Shown here: one piece after another, positions 1-7,962 of the stretch
Position numbering within the stretch: position 1 is the first letter of the stretch
How the letters are laid out: the number at the start of each line of letters is the position of its first letter
DNA from: Acidovorax radicis N35
GTDB taxonomy: Bacteria > Pseudomonadota > Gammaproteobacteria > Burkholderiales > Burkholderiaceae_C
NCBI RefSeq assembly: GCF_000204195.1
Contig: NZ_AFBG01000019.1
Coordinates: 744,001-808,000 of the forward strand
Reading direction: 5' to 3'
DNA: 64,000 bases
Position numbers and translations under genes: made by a program
Notes under the pieces: generated by a model
What the model was told of the DNA's origin: nothing
Database searches by the model: none
What the model saw: the letters and a program-made list of their open reading frames with translations, nothing else

Positions 1-601
1 AGTTGGTGGTGATCTTGCTGTCCTGTGTGTTGTAGGTGTAGGCGGCGCCTGCGATGTCAGGTGCGCGGCCGGCGTTGGTGTCGCTCCATGCATAGCGCAG
101 GGTCGGATCGGGCTGCACGCCCTCGACGGCCGGGTCGCCGTCCACGGCGGCACCGGTGTCGGGGTGCAGGCGCAGGTTCTGGCCCGTGTTCGACACCACC
201 CGAATCCGGTCGGCCACGGGATTGAAGTCAAAGCCGAAGGCCGTGCCCCGCAAGCCCACGACGGCCGGTGCGGGGCCCACGGGGCGCAATGCGCCGGTGG
301 GGATGTCGAGCGTGTACAGGCGGCCCGCCTGCGAGAGCGCATAGAGCACACCGCGCGCCACGCGAAAGTCGATGCCCACCAGCCGCTCACCCGCCGGCAG
401 GCCCGTGACGGGACGCCGCTCCAGGATGCGCTCCGGCTGGCCGGCGTGGAAGGTGATGAGTTCGTGCGAGGCCGTCACCGCGACGACCTGTTCGCGCAAA
501 CCCGACTCGGGGGACGGCGCCGTGGCACAGCCTGCCAGCAAGGCGCCCATCAGCGCAACGGCAGCCATGGGGCGCACCAGGGAGAAGGAAAACGATTTCA
601 T
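1..601 (-). CDS. DUF4394 domain lipoprotein (C-terminus cut by window edge)
   Basis: The reading frame opens at the ATG at 601 and runs off the left end without a stop, giving about 200 residues. The N-terminus is a lipoprotein signal: MKSF, a hydrophobic stretch, then the lipobox LLAGC with Cys at residue 25, so the mature protein is probably membrane-anchored. It is followed by the repeated beta-strand pattern of DUF4394, including GFDFNPVADRIRVVS and NLRLHPDTG, which are characteristic of that family. The molecular function of DUF4394 is not known. The promoter should lie in 602-999, shared divergently with the chemoreceptor gene. Family assignment is firm; function is not offered. Confidence 0.8.
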   Translation of the reverse strand, partial: MKSFSFSLVRPMAAVALMGALLAGCATAPSPESGLREQVVAVTASHELITFHAGQPERILERRPVTGLPAGERLVGIDFRVARGVLYALSQAGRLYTLDIPTGALRPVGPAPAVVGLRGTAFGFDFNPVADRIRVVSNTGQNLRLHPDTGAAVDGDPAVEGVQPDPTLRYAWSDTNAGRAPDIAGAAYTYNTQDSKITTN

Positions 602-999
602 CGGAATGCCTCACATCTGTAACGGGTTTATACCTGATGGGTTGCACCCCTTGGGGGCGATGGGCCACTGTCAAACCATCGATTTGCTATTATTTATATA
701 GCACAATAGCCTTTAAATAAAAGCGCGAAATCCAGTTTTTACCCATAATTCAGCGATACAACTGTCGCCAGCCAGGCAGTAGTTGCGCCATGCAGCCATC
801 CGGGTATTTGTAACAAATGGGCCATGCACATCGGGCATACCACTATCCGCAAGCGTCATGACACATTTTGTAATTTTTGCCTACACTGCCTTGGGACTGC
901 GCACAAAGCAATGCCGGAAGACAGGCAGCTGACACGGGCACCGTTATTGCTTCGCACTTCCCACCCGATTCACTGTCCCCAGAGACACCAAGGAACACC
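602..999. other. intergenic region between DUF4394 gene and chemoreceptor gene
   Basis: No gene is visible in these 398 bases. The stretch 680-760 is much more AT-rich than its surroundings and holds a degenerate copy of the dispersed repeat listed at 685-740. Promoters for both divergent genes must lie here, but I could not find a convincing sigma-70 or sigma-28 box. Confidence 0.5.
685..740 (+). repeat. AT-rich palindromic repeat, family A, degenerate copy
   Basis: Contains TTTATATAGCACAATAGC, an AT-rich spacer, then AAAGCGCG and TTCCAG-like/TTTTT ends, in the order of the family consensus ATAGCT-N4-GCGCTT-N6-AAGCGCT-N-GAGGCC. The left GCGC arm is eroded. Assigned by comparison with the canonical copies at 15355-15412 and 54349-54405. 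Confidence 0.5.
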
Positions 1000-2703
1000 A
1001 TGCAGGCCGCAACGTCACTGAAATCCCTGTCGATCTCCAGCCGGCTGGGCCTGGGCTTTGGCTGCATGCTGGTGCTGCTGGTGGCGGTGGCCGCCGTGGG
1101 CCAGCTCTCGGTGGGCAAGGTGCATGACCAGATGCTCCAGATCACCGGCATCGGCGCCAACAAGTCCAAGCTGGTCAACGGCATGCTGGAGAGCGTGAGT
1201 GCCATTGGCATCCAGAGCCGCTCCGCCGCCATGCTCAACGACATCGACCCCAAACAGGCGCGCGGGCAGATCGATGCGGTGGCCAAGACGCTCAAGGACT
1301 ACACCCGCCAGGAAACCGCCCTGGCCGAACTGCTGACCCCCGCCAGCGCCACCCCCGCCGAGCTCAAGCTGCTGGGCGAGGTGCAGGCGATGGGCAAAAA
1401 AACCCGCCCCGAACTCGACGCCGCCATCAAGGCCACCGACGATGGCGACACCGTGAGCGCCACCCTGACGCTGATGACCCGCGTGGCCCCCGCCGAAACC
1501 GCGTGGCGTAGCAAGCTCGGCGAGCTCGTCGAACTGCAGAACACGCTGAACGCCGAAGCCACGGCGTCGGCCGAAAACACGCAGAGCCAGGCCCGCGTGG
1601 TGGGCGGTCTGCTCGTGCTGCTGGCCATCGGGCTCGGCGCGCTGATTGCGTGGCGCATCACCACCAGCATCACGGCGCCCATTGGCCGTGCCGTGGTGGT
1701 GGCCGAGCGCATTGCGCGCGGCGACCTCACCTCGCAAGTCGAAGTGCGCATCCAGGATGAAACCGGCCGCCTGCTCGAAGCCATCGCCGCCATGCAGGAG
1801 CGGCTGCGCACGCTGGTCGGCGAGATCGGCCAGACGGCAGACTCCATCCTGGTCGCCAGCTCTGAAGTGGCGTCGGGTAACCTGGACCTGAGCCAGCGCA
1901 CCGAACAAACATCGCACAACCTGCAAAGCGCGGCCAACTCGCTGGTGGACCTGACCGGCACGGTGTCGCAAAGTGCCGACTCGGCCCGCCAGGCCAACCA
2001 GCTGGCCTCCACCGCATCGGACGCCGCCACGCGCGGCGGCGAGGTCGTGTCGCAGGTGGTCCGCACCATGGACACCATCAGCGCCAGCTCGCGCAAGATC
2101 GCCGACATCATCAGCGTGATCGACGGCATCGCCTTCCAGACCAACATCCTGGCGCTGAATGCGGCGGTGGAAGCCGCCCGCGCCGGCGAGCAGGGCCGGG
2201 GCTTTGCGGTGGTGGCGGGCGAGGTGCGCAACCTGGCGGGCCGATCGGCCAACGCCGCGCGCGAGATCAAGGCCCTCATCGGCGCCAGTGTGGATCAGGT
2301 GCAGGAGGGCAGCACCCTGGTGAACCACGCGGGCAAGACCATTGGCGAGCTGGTGCTGTCCGTGCGCCGGGTGTCCGACATCATGGGCGAAATCACGGCT
2401 GCCACACAGGAACAGAGCCAGCGCATCGGCCACGTGAGCCACGCCGTGGGCGAGCTGGAGGAAATGACCCAGCAGAACGCAGCCCTGGTGGAAGAAGGCG
2501 CTGCCGCCGCCGACAGCCTCAAGGACCAGGCAGGACGCCTGACGCAGATGGTGGGCACCTTCCGCCTCACCCGCGAAGGCAGTGCAGAAAACAGCTGGAG
2601 CGCGTCGGCCCCGGCAGCATCCCCCGTCCCGGCGCCTGCACAGCGCGCCAGCCTGCAGGCCTCGCACCAGCCCCGCGGCAAGCTGCCGTCCCTGCCCCGC
2701 TGA
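1000..2703 (+). CDS. methyl-accepting chemotaxis protein
   Basis: A 567-residue transmembrane chemoreceptor that signals ligand binding to CheA/CheW and thereby the flagellar motor. Transmembrane helix 1 is at about residues 16-34 and helix 2 at 199-219; the helical periplasmic part between them resembles four-helix-bundle Tar/Tsr sensors. A HAMP domain (about 217-270) precedes the cytoplasmic signalling domain, whose highly conserved hairpin tip ([20 protein letters not shown] and the following [13 protein letters not shown]) spans about 376-412. The start at 1000 is chosen over an in-frame ATG at 877 because it has an AAGGA box just upstream and directly precedes the first membrane helix. 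The C-terminus is Pro/Ala/Ser-rich and ends PSLPR, with no NWETF-type CheR tether. The ligand cannot be told from sequence. Confidence 0.95.
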   Translation: MQAATSLKSLSISSRLGLGFGCMLVLLVAVAAVGQLSVGKVHDQMLQITGIGANKSKLVNGMLESVSAIGIQSRSAAMLNDIDPKQARGQIDAVAKTLKDYTRQETALAELLTPASATPAELKLLGEVQAMGKKTRPELDAAIKATDDGDTVSATLTLMTRVAPAETAWRSKLGELVELQNTLNAEATASAENTQSQARVVGGLLVLLAIGLGALIAWRITTSITAPIGRAVVVAERIARGDLTSQVEVRIQDETGRLLEAIAAMQERLRTLVGEIGQTADSILVASSEVASGNLDLSQRTEQTSHNLQSAANSLVDLTGTVSQSADSARQANQLASTASDAATRGGEVVSQVVRTMDTISASSRKIADIISVIDGIAFQTNILALNAAVEAARAGEQGRGFAVVAGEVRNLAGRSANAAREIKALIGASVDQVQEGSTLVNHAGKTIGELVLSVRRVSDIMGEITAATQEQSQRIGHVSHAVGELEEMTQQNAALVEEGAAAADSLKDQAGRLTQMVGTFRLTREGSAENSWSASAPAASPVPAPAQRASLQASHQPRGKLPSLPR

Positions 2704-2732
2704 GCTTCAGCGGCACCCCGGCAGCGCCCCGG

Positions 2733-3470
2733 TCAGCCGCCGCCTTGGAGTTGAAAGATGCTGGAGCGCAGCGCGGCCAGGTCCAGCACGCGCAGGCCGC
2801 CGTATTCCACACGGATGGCGCCCTGCGCCTCCAGCGCGGCCAGCGCCTCGTTCACGCGCTGGCGCGACAGGCCCACCAGGTAAGCAAGCTCCTGCTGCGT
2901 GATGCGCAGCACCTCGCCCACCCCCGGGTACAGCACGGGGTTGAACAGCGACGCCAGGCTGCGGGCCACGCGCACATCGGGGTTGTTCAGGCGGTCGATC
3001 TCGCGGGCCGCGATGAACTGGCCCAGCCGCTCGTTGAGCTGGTTCATCACAAAGCGGTTGAAGCCGATGGAATGGTCCAGCAGCCAATGGAAGCTGTCGA
3101 TGGGCAAGCCCGCCACCACGCTTTTGCGCAGTGCCTGGATGTTGTAGCGGTAAGGCTCGCGCTTGATGGTGGTGCCCTCGCCAAACCAGCCACCCGGGGG
3201 CAGGCCGGCGTAGGTCATGGTCTGGCCCTGCGCGTTGTCGGTGCTCATCTTGAGCAGGCCCTCGACCACACCAAACCAGTAGGTCACCGGGCGCCCCACG
3301 CGGCACACATAATCGCCCGCCTTGGCATCCCCCACCAGCAGCGAGGCGACGGCCCGCTCGCGCTCGACAGGCAGCAGCAGGCGCAGCCAGGGGATGCCGT
3401 CCAGCTCGTCCGCCGTGGGGGGGCGCCGCCGCTGGTGCAGTGACAAATCCTGGTTCATGCGTGAGTCCAT
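2733..3470 (-). CDS. Crp/Fnr family transcriptional regulator
   Basis: A 245-residue regulator with an N-terminal cyclic-nucleotide-binding-type beta barrel (about residues 30-145, including WFGVVEGLLKMS and GGWFGEGTTI) and a C-terminal winged helix with the recognition segment ITQQELAYLVGLSRQRVNEA (about 185-205). It lacks the N-terminal Cys cluster of Fnr, so oxygen sensing by an iron-sulfur centre is unlikely. A second in-frame ATG at 3458 is a possible start. It is divergent from an ABC receptor gene at 3657 and a palindrome TTGTC-N8-GACAA sits between them; the same palindrome precedes the ligase-liv operon at 7963. I infer that these are its targets; the effector is unknown. Confidence 0.9.
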   Translation of the reverse strand: MDSRMNQDLSLHQRRRPPTADELDGIPWLRLLLPVERERAVASLLVGDAKAGDYVCRVGRPVTYWFGVVEGLLKMSTDNAQGQTMTYAGLPPGGWFGEGTTIKREPYRYNIQALRKSVVAGLPIDSFHWLLDHSIGFNRFVMNQLNERLGQFIAAREIDRLNNPDVRVARSLASLFNPVLYPGVGEVLRITQQELAYLVGLSRQRVNEALAALEAQGAIRVEYGGLRVLDLAALRSSIFQLQGGG

Positions 3471-3559
3471 GGCAGTGCAATATCAACAAGGGTTGGGGGT
3501 TCGGGCCCTGAGAATCTGCTCAAAAGGGCGAAGGGGATGCGGGAATACCACGACCCAGA

Positions 3560-3577
3560 TTGTCGTCAGAATGACAA
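3560..3577. promoter_or_regulatory. candidate Crp/Fnr-family operator TTGTC-N8-GACAA
   Basis: The 18-bp site TTGTCGTCAGAATGACAA lies 90 bases before the regulator start and 80 bases before the ABC receptor start. Outer arms TTGTC/GACAA are perfectly inverted. An almost identical site is at 7836-7853. Assignment to the adjacent regulator is inference from position and duplication. Confidence 0.5.
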
Positions 3578-3656
3578 AAAAATGCCAATCGTGACGGGAT
3601 GATGTCGCCTCCCCAGGCAGCCCATGTGCTGGCCCGGGCCCTTTGAGGAGACCCAC

Positions 3657-4832
3657 ATGCCCGCCGACCTTGCCCACACTGCCCCCCGCCCCCCATCCCG
3701 CATTGCCCGGCGCCAGCTGCTGGCGGCCGCTGCCATCGGCCTGCCCTGGCTGGGCCTGGGCAGCGCCCGCGCGCAGGAAGGGGCCATCCGGATTGCGCAG
3801 TCCACCGCCCTCACCGGCCCGCTGGGCGATCTGGGCTCGGCCATGCACCAGGGCGCCAAGGCAGCGTTTGCGGGCATCAATGCACGGGGAGGCATCCACG
3901 GCAAGGCCATCGAACTGGTCACGCAGGACGACACCTACGACGTGCCCAAGGCCCTGGCCAACGTGACGCAGTTCCTGGCCGACCCGGGCACCTTCGCGCT
4001 GTTCAACTGCATGGGCACGCCCATGATCGACGCCATGCTGCCCAAGGTGATCGACAGCGGAATCCCGTTCTTCGCGCCTTTCACCGGAGCGCAGCTGAGC
4101 CGCACCAAAAGCGCCCGCAACGTGTTCAACATCCGCGCCAGCTATGCGGACGAGGCCGAAAAGCTCGTGCAGCACCTGTCCACCATCGGCATCCAGCGCA
4201 TCGGCATCGTCTACCAGAACAACTCATTCGGCAAAGAGGTGTTCAGCTCGGCCAAGCAGTCGATGGACCGCCTCAAGCTGCCCGAGGCGCTGACGGTGAC
4301 GGTCGAGAACAACGCATCGGATGCGGGCGCCGCTGCCACCAAATTGGCGGGCGGCGACCTCGAAGCCATCGTGATCGGCCTGGCGGGCAAGCCCACGCTG
4401 GAATTCGTGAAGGCGTTTCGCGCCATCAAGCGCGGCGTGACGCTGTATGCGCTGTCGGTGATGGGCACCCCCGCCACCGTGAAAGCCCTGGGCGCAGATG
4501 CCACGGGCATGGCCATCTCACAGGTCGTGCCCCTGCCTTCCAACGTGGTCATGCCGGTGGTGCGGGACTTCCAGGCCGCCTGGAAGGCGTCGGGCGCCAC
4601 GGCCGACCCATCGCACCTGGCGCTGGAGGGCTACATCAACGCCCGCGTCTTTGCCGAGGCCCTGCAGCGCGCAGGACGCAACCCCACACGCGCCGCTTTC
4701 ATCGACGCCACCTGGAACCTCAAGAAGTGGGACCTGGGCGGCTTCGAGGTCAACGCCAGCACCCCGGACCGCAATGCGTCACGTTTTGTGGAGCTGACGC
4801 TGGTGGGGCGCGACGGAAGATTCCTGCGCTGA
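3657..4832 (+). CDS. orphan ABC transporter substrate-binding protein (LivK/Peripla_BP_6 type)
   Basis: A 391-residue periplasmic receptor. The start at 3657 follows a GAGGAG box; an in-frame ATG at 3624 has none. The N-terminus carries an Arg-Arg pair (RIARRQLLAAAA) and ends at a SARAQ cleavage site, so Tat export is plausible. The mature part opens IRIAQSTALTGPLGDLG and contains VYQNNSFGKEV, both standard for type-I binding proteins of the branched-chain amino acid/amide family. No permease or ATPase genes adjoin it. It is divergent from a Crp/Fnr regulator and shares that candidate operator with the liv operon 3 kb downstream, so it may feed that permease; this is inference. Ligand unknown. 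It resembles the product of 58218-59366. Confidence 0.9.
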   Translation: MPADLAHTAPRPPSRIARRQLLAAAAIGLPWLGLGSARAQEGAIRIAQSTALTGPLGDLGSAMHQGAKAAFAGINARGGIHGKAIELVTQDDTYDVPKALANVTQFLADPGTFALFNCMGTPMIDAMLPKVIDSGIPFFAPFTGAQLSRTKSARNVFNIRASYADEAEKLVQHLSTIGIQRIGIVYQNNSFGKEVFSSAKQSMDRLKLPEALTVTVENNASDAGAAATKLAGGDLEAIVIGLAGKPTLEFVKAFRAIKRGVTLYALSVMGTPATVKALGADATGMAISQVVPLPSNVVMPVVRDFQAAWKASGATADPSHLALEGYINARVFAEALQRAGRNPTRAAFIDATWNLKKWDLGGFEVNASTPDRNASRFVELTLVGRDGRFLR

Positions 4833-5005
4833 CATGCTTCCCCGTGCCGCCCTTCCCAGGGGCGGCGCCCGCTGCGTCACTGCGGGGCGTGCCTGGCTTG
4901 TGCGGGGCCGGCACCACGTTGCGGGACGCTCGCACTGCCATGAAAACCCGAGATGACAGCGCGGAGTGGACCCTGCGCGCGCAGGCCCGGAGATTCAGCT
5001 CAAAC

Positions 5006-5065
5006 GCTATATCTTCAATAGCACACAAATAAAAACAGAAAAGCGCTGGAGCCTTTTTTGGCTTC
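5006..5065 (+). repeat. AT-rich palindromic repeat, family A
   Basis: Carries TATATCTTCAATAGC, an A-rich spacer, then AAAAGCGCTGGAGCC followed by a T-run, matching the right half of the consensus; the left GCGC arm is lost. It lies in the gap between two convergent genes (4833-5085), where I see nothing else. Confidence 0.65.
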
Positions 5066-5085
5066 AAATCCTGGCACCCAGGCGC

Positions 5086-5919
5086 CTACTGCGCCGCCAC
5101 CCCATACCGGTAGCCTCGGAACGACCAGACCGTGCGGCCCGGTTCGATCCGCTCCAGCACCAGGCCGGGAGCCGCCTGATCGCCTTCGTGCAGCACCTGC
5201 CCGTTGACGATGGCCATGCGGTACGCCGGGTTGTTCGAATGGGTGGCGCCCGTCACTTTGAGCGCGGGCAACTGCGTGCGCAAGGCTTCGGGCAGGTCTG
5301 CCTGCGCAAACACGGGGCTGGCGGGTGGCGGTGCCACGCCGGCCTCCGGCGCCGGGCGTGGCGCGGGCGCCAGGGGCGCTGGCGCAGCCACCGGGCTGCG
5401 CGGGCGTACGGGCGGCTCGGCCGCAGGCGCTCGGGCGGCCGGGGGTGGGGCCACCACCACGGCAGCGACCGACCGCTCGCGTTCACGCTGGGGTGCGGCA
5501 CCGGACTTGTCTGCCGGGCGCTTGCTTGCGCTGCGGGGCTCGGAGGGAGCCAGCGGCGCAAGGGCCGGGCTTGGGGCGGGTTCGGGCACGGGTGATGGGG
5601 GCGGCAGCGTTGCCGGTGCCGGTGGGGGCAACGTGGCGGTGGCGGGTGCCATGGCGGCGGGCGCAGGCGCAGCGGGGGCCGCAGCCACCACCACATCCGC
5701 CACCGGGGCCTGGGGCCGCAGGGCCCACCAGGTGCCACCAGCCGCCAGCACGGCCGCGCCCACCACGCCCGCAGCGACCAGCCACAGGTTGGTCGGCCCG
5801 GCCCGGCCGGGCAAAGGGGAGGCGCCGGTGGCCGGCGCCGCCTGCGTGTGCAACCCCGGCACGGCGCCTCGGCCGCGTTCGGCATCGGCACGCCGCAATG
5901 CATCAAGGATGTAGGACAT
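5086..5919 (-). CDS. gspB: general secretion pathway protein GspB-like
   Basis: A 277-residue inner-membrane protein. It starts MSYILDALRRADAERGRG, the conserved N-terminal motif of this family, has one membrane helix at about residues 48-70 (LWLVAAGVVGAAVLA), then a long Pro/Ala-rich periplasmic linker, and ends in the GspB domain (ALKVTGATHSNNPAYRMAIV, GRTVWSFRGYRYGV). In Aeromonas the related ExeB works with the ATPase ExeA to insert the type II secretin through peptidoglycan. It starts two bases after the gspA stop, so the two are co-transcribed and probably translationally coupled. No other gsp genes are in the window. Confidence 0.9.
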   Translation of the reverse strand: MSYILDALRRADAERGRGAVPGLHTQAAPATGASPLPGRAGPTNLWLVAAGVVGAAVLAAGGTWWALRPQAPVADVVVAAAPAAPAPAAMAPATATLPPPAPATLPPPSPVPEPAPSPALAPLAPSEPRSASKRPADKSGAAPQRERERSVAAVVVAPPPAARAPAAEPPVRPRSPVAAPAPLAPAPRPAPEAGVAPPPASPVFAQADLPEALRTQLPALKVTGATHSNNPAYRMAIVNGQVLHEGDQAAPGLVLERIEPGRTVWSFRGYRYGVAAQ

Positions 5920-5921
5920 GG

Positions 5922-7721
5922 TTAAGGCGTGTTCCGCAGGCGCGGCTCGTTCACGCCAGTGGCGCGGTTGAGCAGCATGAGAGTGAGGGGGCCCGCGCGG
6001 CCGTCGGGCGTCACGCCCTGGGCCAGCTGGAACCGGTGGATGCGCGACTGGCGCTGGGCGGGTGTCACCGGCTTGCTGCCAGGGCCCGAGCCACCCGCGG
6101 CTTTGCTGGCCAGCCGCTGGTCCAGCCAGGCGGCGCCTGCCGGTGAGTCGGTGATCTCGCCACGGTCGGGCATGCCCACCGGTGCGCGCCACAGCGTCGC
6201 AATCTCGCCGCGCCAGACCTGGGCCAGCTCGGCCACCGGCACCCGCAAGGTGCGGCCGCCGCCTTCGAGCGCGGCGTTGTCGCCGTCCAGGCCGCGCAGC
6301 ACCACCAAGACGGGGACCTCTGCGTCTTCCGAAGGATAAAGCGCCAGCAGCACAGGCCGGTCGATCTGGCGCACCAGGTTCAGGCCCGCACGGCGGTTGC
6401 GGTAGCACCGCAGGCCTTCACGCGGCAGGGTGGTGCAGGCGTCAGCGCCCGCAGGCAACGCCGCCCCCCAGGCCGAGGCCAGCGCCTGCCAGGCCGGTGC
6501 ATCGGTCGCGGGCTGGGCCAGCACAAACTGGTCCAGCGCGGAAGGCGGCGCCACCTGCGCAGCGGGCACAGCGGGCGTGCCCGATGGGGTTGGGGTCACC
6601 GACGCAGCAGCCACAGGGGCCATGGCCACAGCAGCGGATGACGCTGCGGACGCAGGCAGCACCGCGGCAGGCGCCACGGCTGCCGGGGGTTTGGTGGCCG
6701 GGCTGGATGCCGTACGCTGCGCCACGGTGGCGCCAGGACCTGTGGCGGCCACCTGCGCGCCACGGTGCGCGGGCCAGACCCCCATGCCCCATCCCGCAGC
6801 CGCCACCGCCGCAGCGCCTGCGACGGCGCCCAGGCCCGCCAAGGCCCAGCGCGGCAGCGTCCCCGGCCGCGCACTGCGCGCTGCAGCGGCGGATGCCGGT
6901 GCGTCAAACACCTCGCGCGCGGCGCGGTTAACGATGGCCCGGGTCACCTGCCGTGCCCCGGCCGCATAGGCTCCCAGCAACGCCCGGTCGCACAGCAGAT
7001 TGATGCGCCGTGGCACGCCATGCGAGAGCGCATGCACACGCTGCATGGCCCGCCGGTCAAATGGCAGCGGCCCGGTGAGCCCGGCCACGGCCAGGCGGTG
7101 GGCGATGTACTGCTGTGTCTCTTGCGGGCTCAGTGCGCCCAGGTGAAAACGCGCAATCACGCGCTGCGCCAGCTGTTCCATTGAAGGCGTCGCCACCATG
7201 GCGCGCAATTCGGGCTGGCCGATCAGGATGATCTGCAGCAGCTTGCGCTCGCTGGTCTCCAGGTTGGTGAGCAGACGCAGCTGCTCCAGCACGTTGGCCG
7301 AGAGGTTCTGTGCCTCGTCGATGATGAGGACCGTGTTGCGCCCCGCCCCGTGCGCCGCCAGCAGCGACGCATTGAGCGGATCGATGTAGTCCTTGACCGT
7401 CTCCACCCCACCCGGCACGGTGGGCTTGTGCGGCACCCCGAACTCGTCGCAGATGGAGCGCAACAGCTCCCGCACCGTGAGCTTGGGGTTGAAGATGTAG
7501 GCCACGTTGCAATGCGACGGGATCTGCTCCAGAAAGCAGCGGCACACCGTGGTCTTGCCCGCCCCCACCTCGCCCGTGAGCAGTACGAAGCCACCCCCCG
7601 CATCCAGGCCATAGAGCAGATGCGCCAGAGCCTCCCGATGCCGCTCGCTCATGAAAAGATAGCGCGGGTCGGGTGCTATGGAGAACGGCGGGTGCTGGAG
7701 ACCGAAGAACGGGGCGTACAT
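5922..7721 (-). CDS. gspA: ExeA/GspA-like AAA ATPase with peptidoglycan-binding domain
   Basis: A 599-residue protein starting MYAPFFGLQHPPFSIAPDP, the standard ExeA N-terminus, which fixes the ATG at 7721 rather than upstream. Walker A is GEVGAGKT at residues 50-57 and Walker B VLIIDEA at 131-137. A membrane helix follows at about 275-295, then a long Ala/Pro-rich linker, and a peptidoglycan-binding repeat near the C-terminus (RFQLAQGVTPDGRAGPLT). Known role of the family: with GspB, energised remodelling of peptidoglycan to place the type II secretin. Here the pair stands alone, facing away from the ligase-liv operon. Confidence 0.92.
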   Translation of the reverse strand: MYAPFFGLQHPPFSIAPDPRYLFMSERHREALAHLLYGLDAGGGFVLLTGEVGAGKTTVCRCFLEQIPSHCNVAYIFNPKLTVRELLRSICDEFGVPHKPTVPGGVETVKDYIDPLNASLLAAHGAGRNTVLIIDEAQNLSANVLEQLRLLTNLETSERKLLQIILIGQPELRAMVATPSMEQLAQRVIARFHLGALSPQETQQYIAHRLAVAGLTGPLPFDRRAMQRVHALSHGVPRRINLLCDRALLGAYAAGARQVTRAIVNRAAREVFDAPASAAAARSARPGTLPRWALAGLGAVAGAAAVAAAGWGMGVWPAHRGAQVAATGPGATVAQRTASSPATKPPAAVAPAAVLPASAASSAAVAMAPVAAASVTPTPSGTPAVPAAQVAPPSALDQFVLAQPATDAPAWQALASAWGAALPAGADACTTLPREGLRCYRNRRAGLNLVRQIDRPVLLALYPSEDAEVPVLVVLRGLDGDNAALEGGGRTLRVPVAELAQVWRGEIATLWRAPVGMPDRGEITDSPAGAAWLDQRLASKAAGGSGPGSKPVTPAQRQSRIHRFQLAQGVTPDGRAGPLTLMLLNRATGVNEPRLRNTP

Positions 7722-7835
7722 GCCGTGAGGATACCGCCCCCGCGTGAAGGGCCCGCCGATACCCTGCCCGCCACTGCTGCCAAGCCGGCCCCGGCCAGGG
7801 ATCAGGGTTAGACCCGAGGAGTAGTTTCCCGTAAA

Positions 7836-7853
7836 TTGTCGTCGGCAAGACAA
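7836..7853. promoter_or_regulatory. candidate Crp/Fnr-family operator TTGTC-N8-GACAA
   Basis: TTGTCGTCGGCAAGACAA lies 110 bases upstream of the CoA ligase gene and 115 bases upstream of gspA in the divergent gap 7722-7962. Arms and the first three spacer bases (GTC) are the same as in the site at 3560-3577 beside the Crp/Fnr gene. The rest of this 241-base gap shows nothing else I can name. Confidence 0.5.
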
Positions 7854-7962
7854 GATGGCGTCAAAGTCAGTCCTAGCATCCGATCCATACACCCATACGC
7901 AGCCACAAGGCCGCGATCCCGGCAGTCACCGGACGGACACCTCTTATCTTTAGGAACCTGCA

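Noticed and set aside
1015..2667. 550-codon open frame antisense to the chemoreceptor gene
   Set aside because: High-GC third-position shadow; no domain, no ribosome site, and the plus-strand frame has unmistakable MCP motifs.
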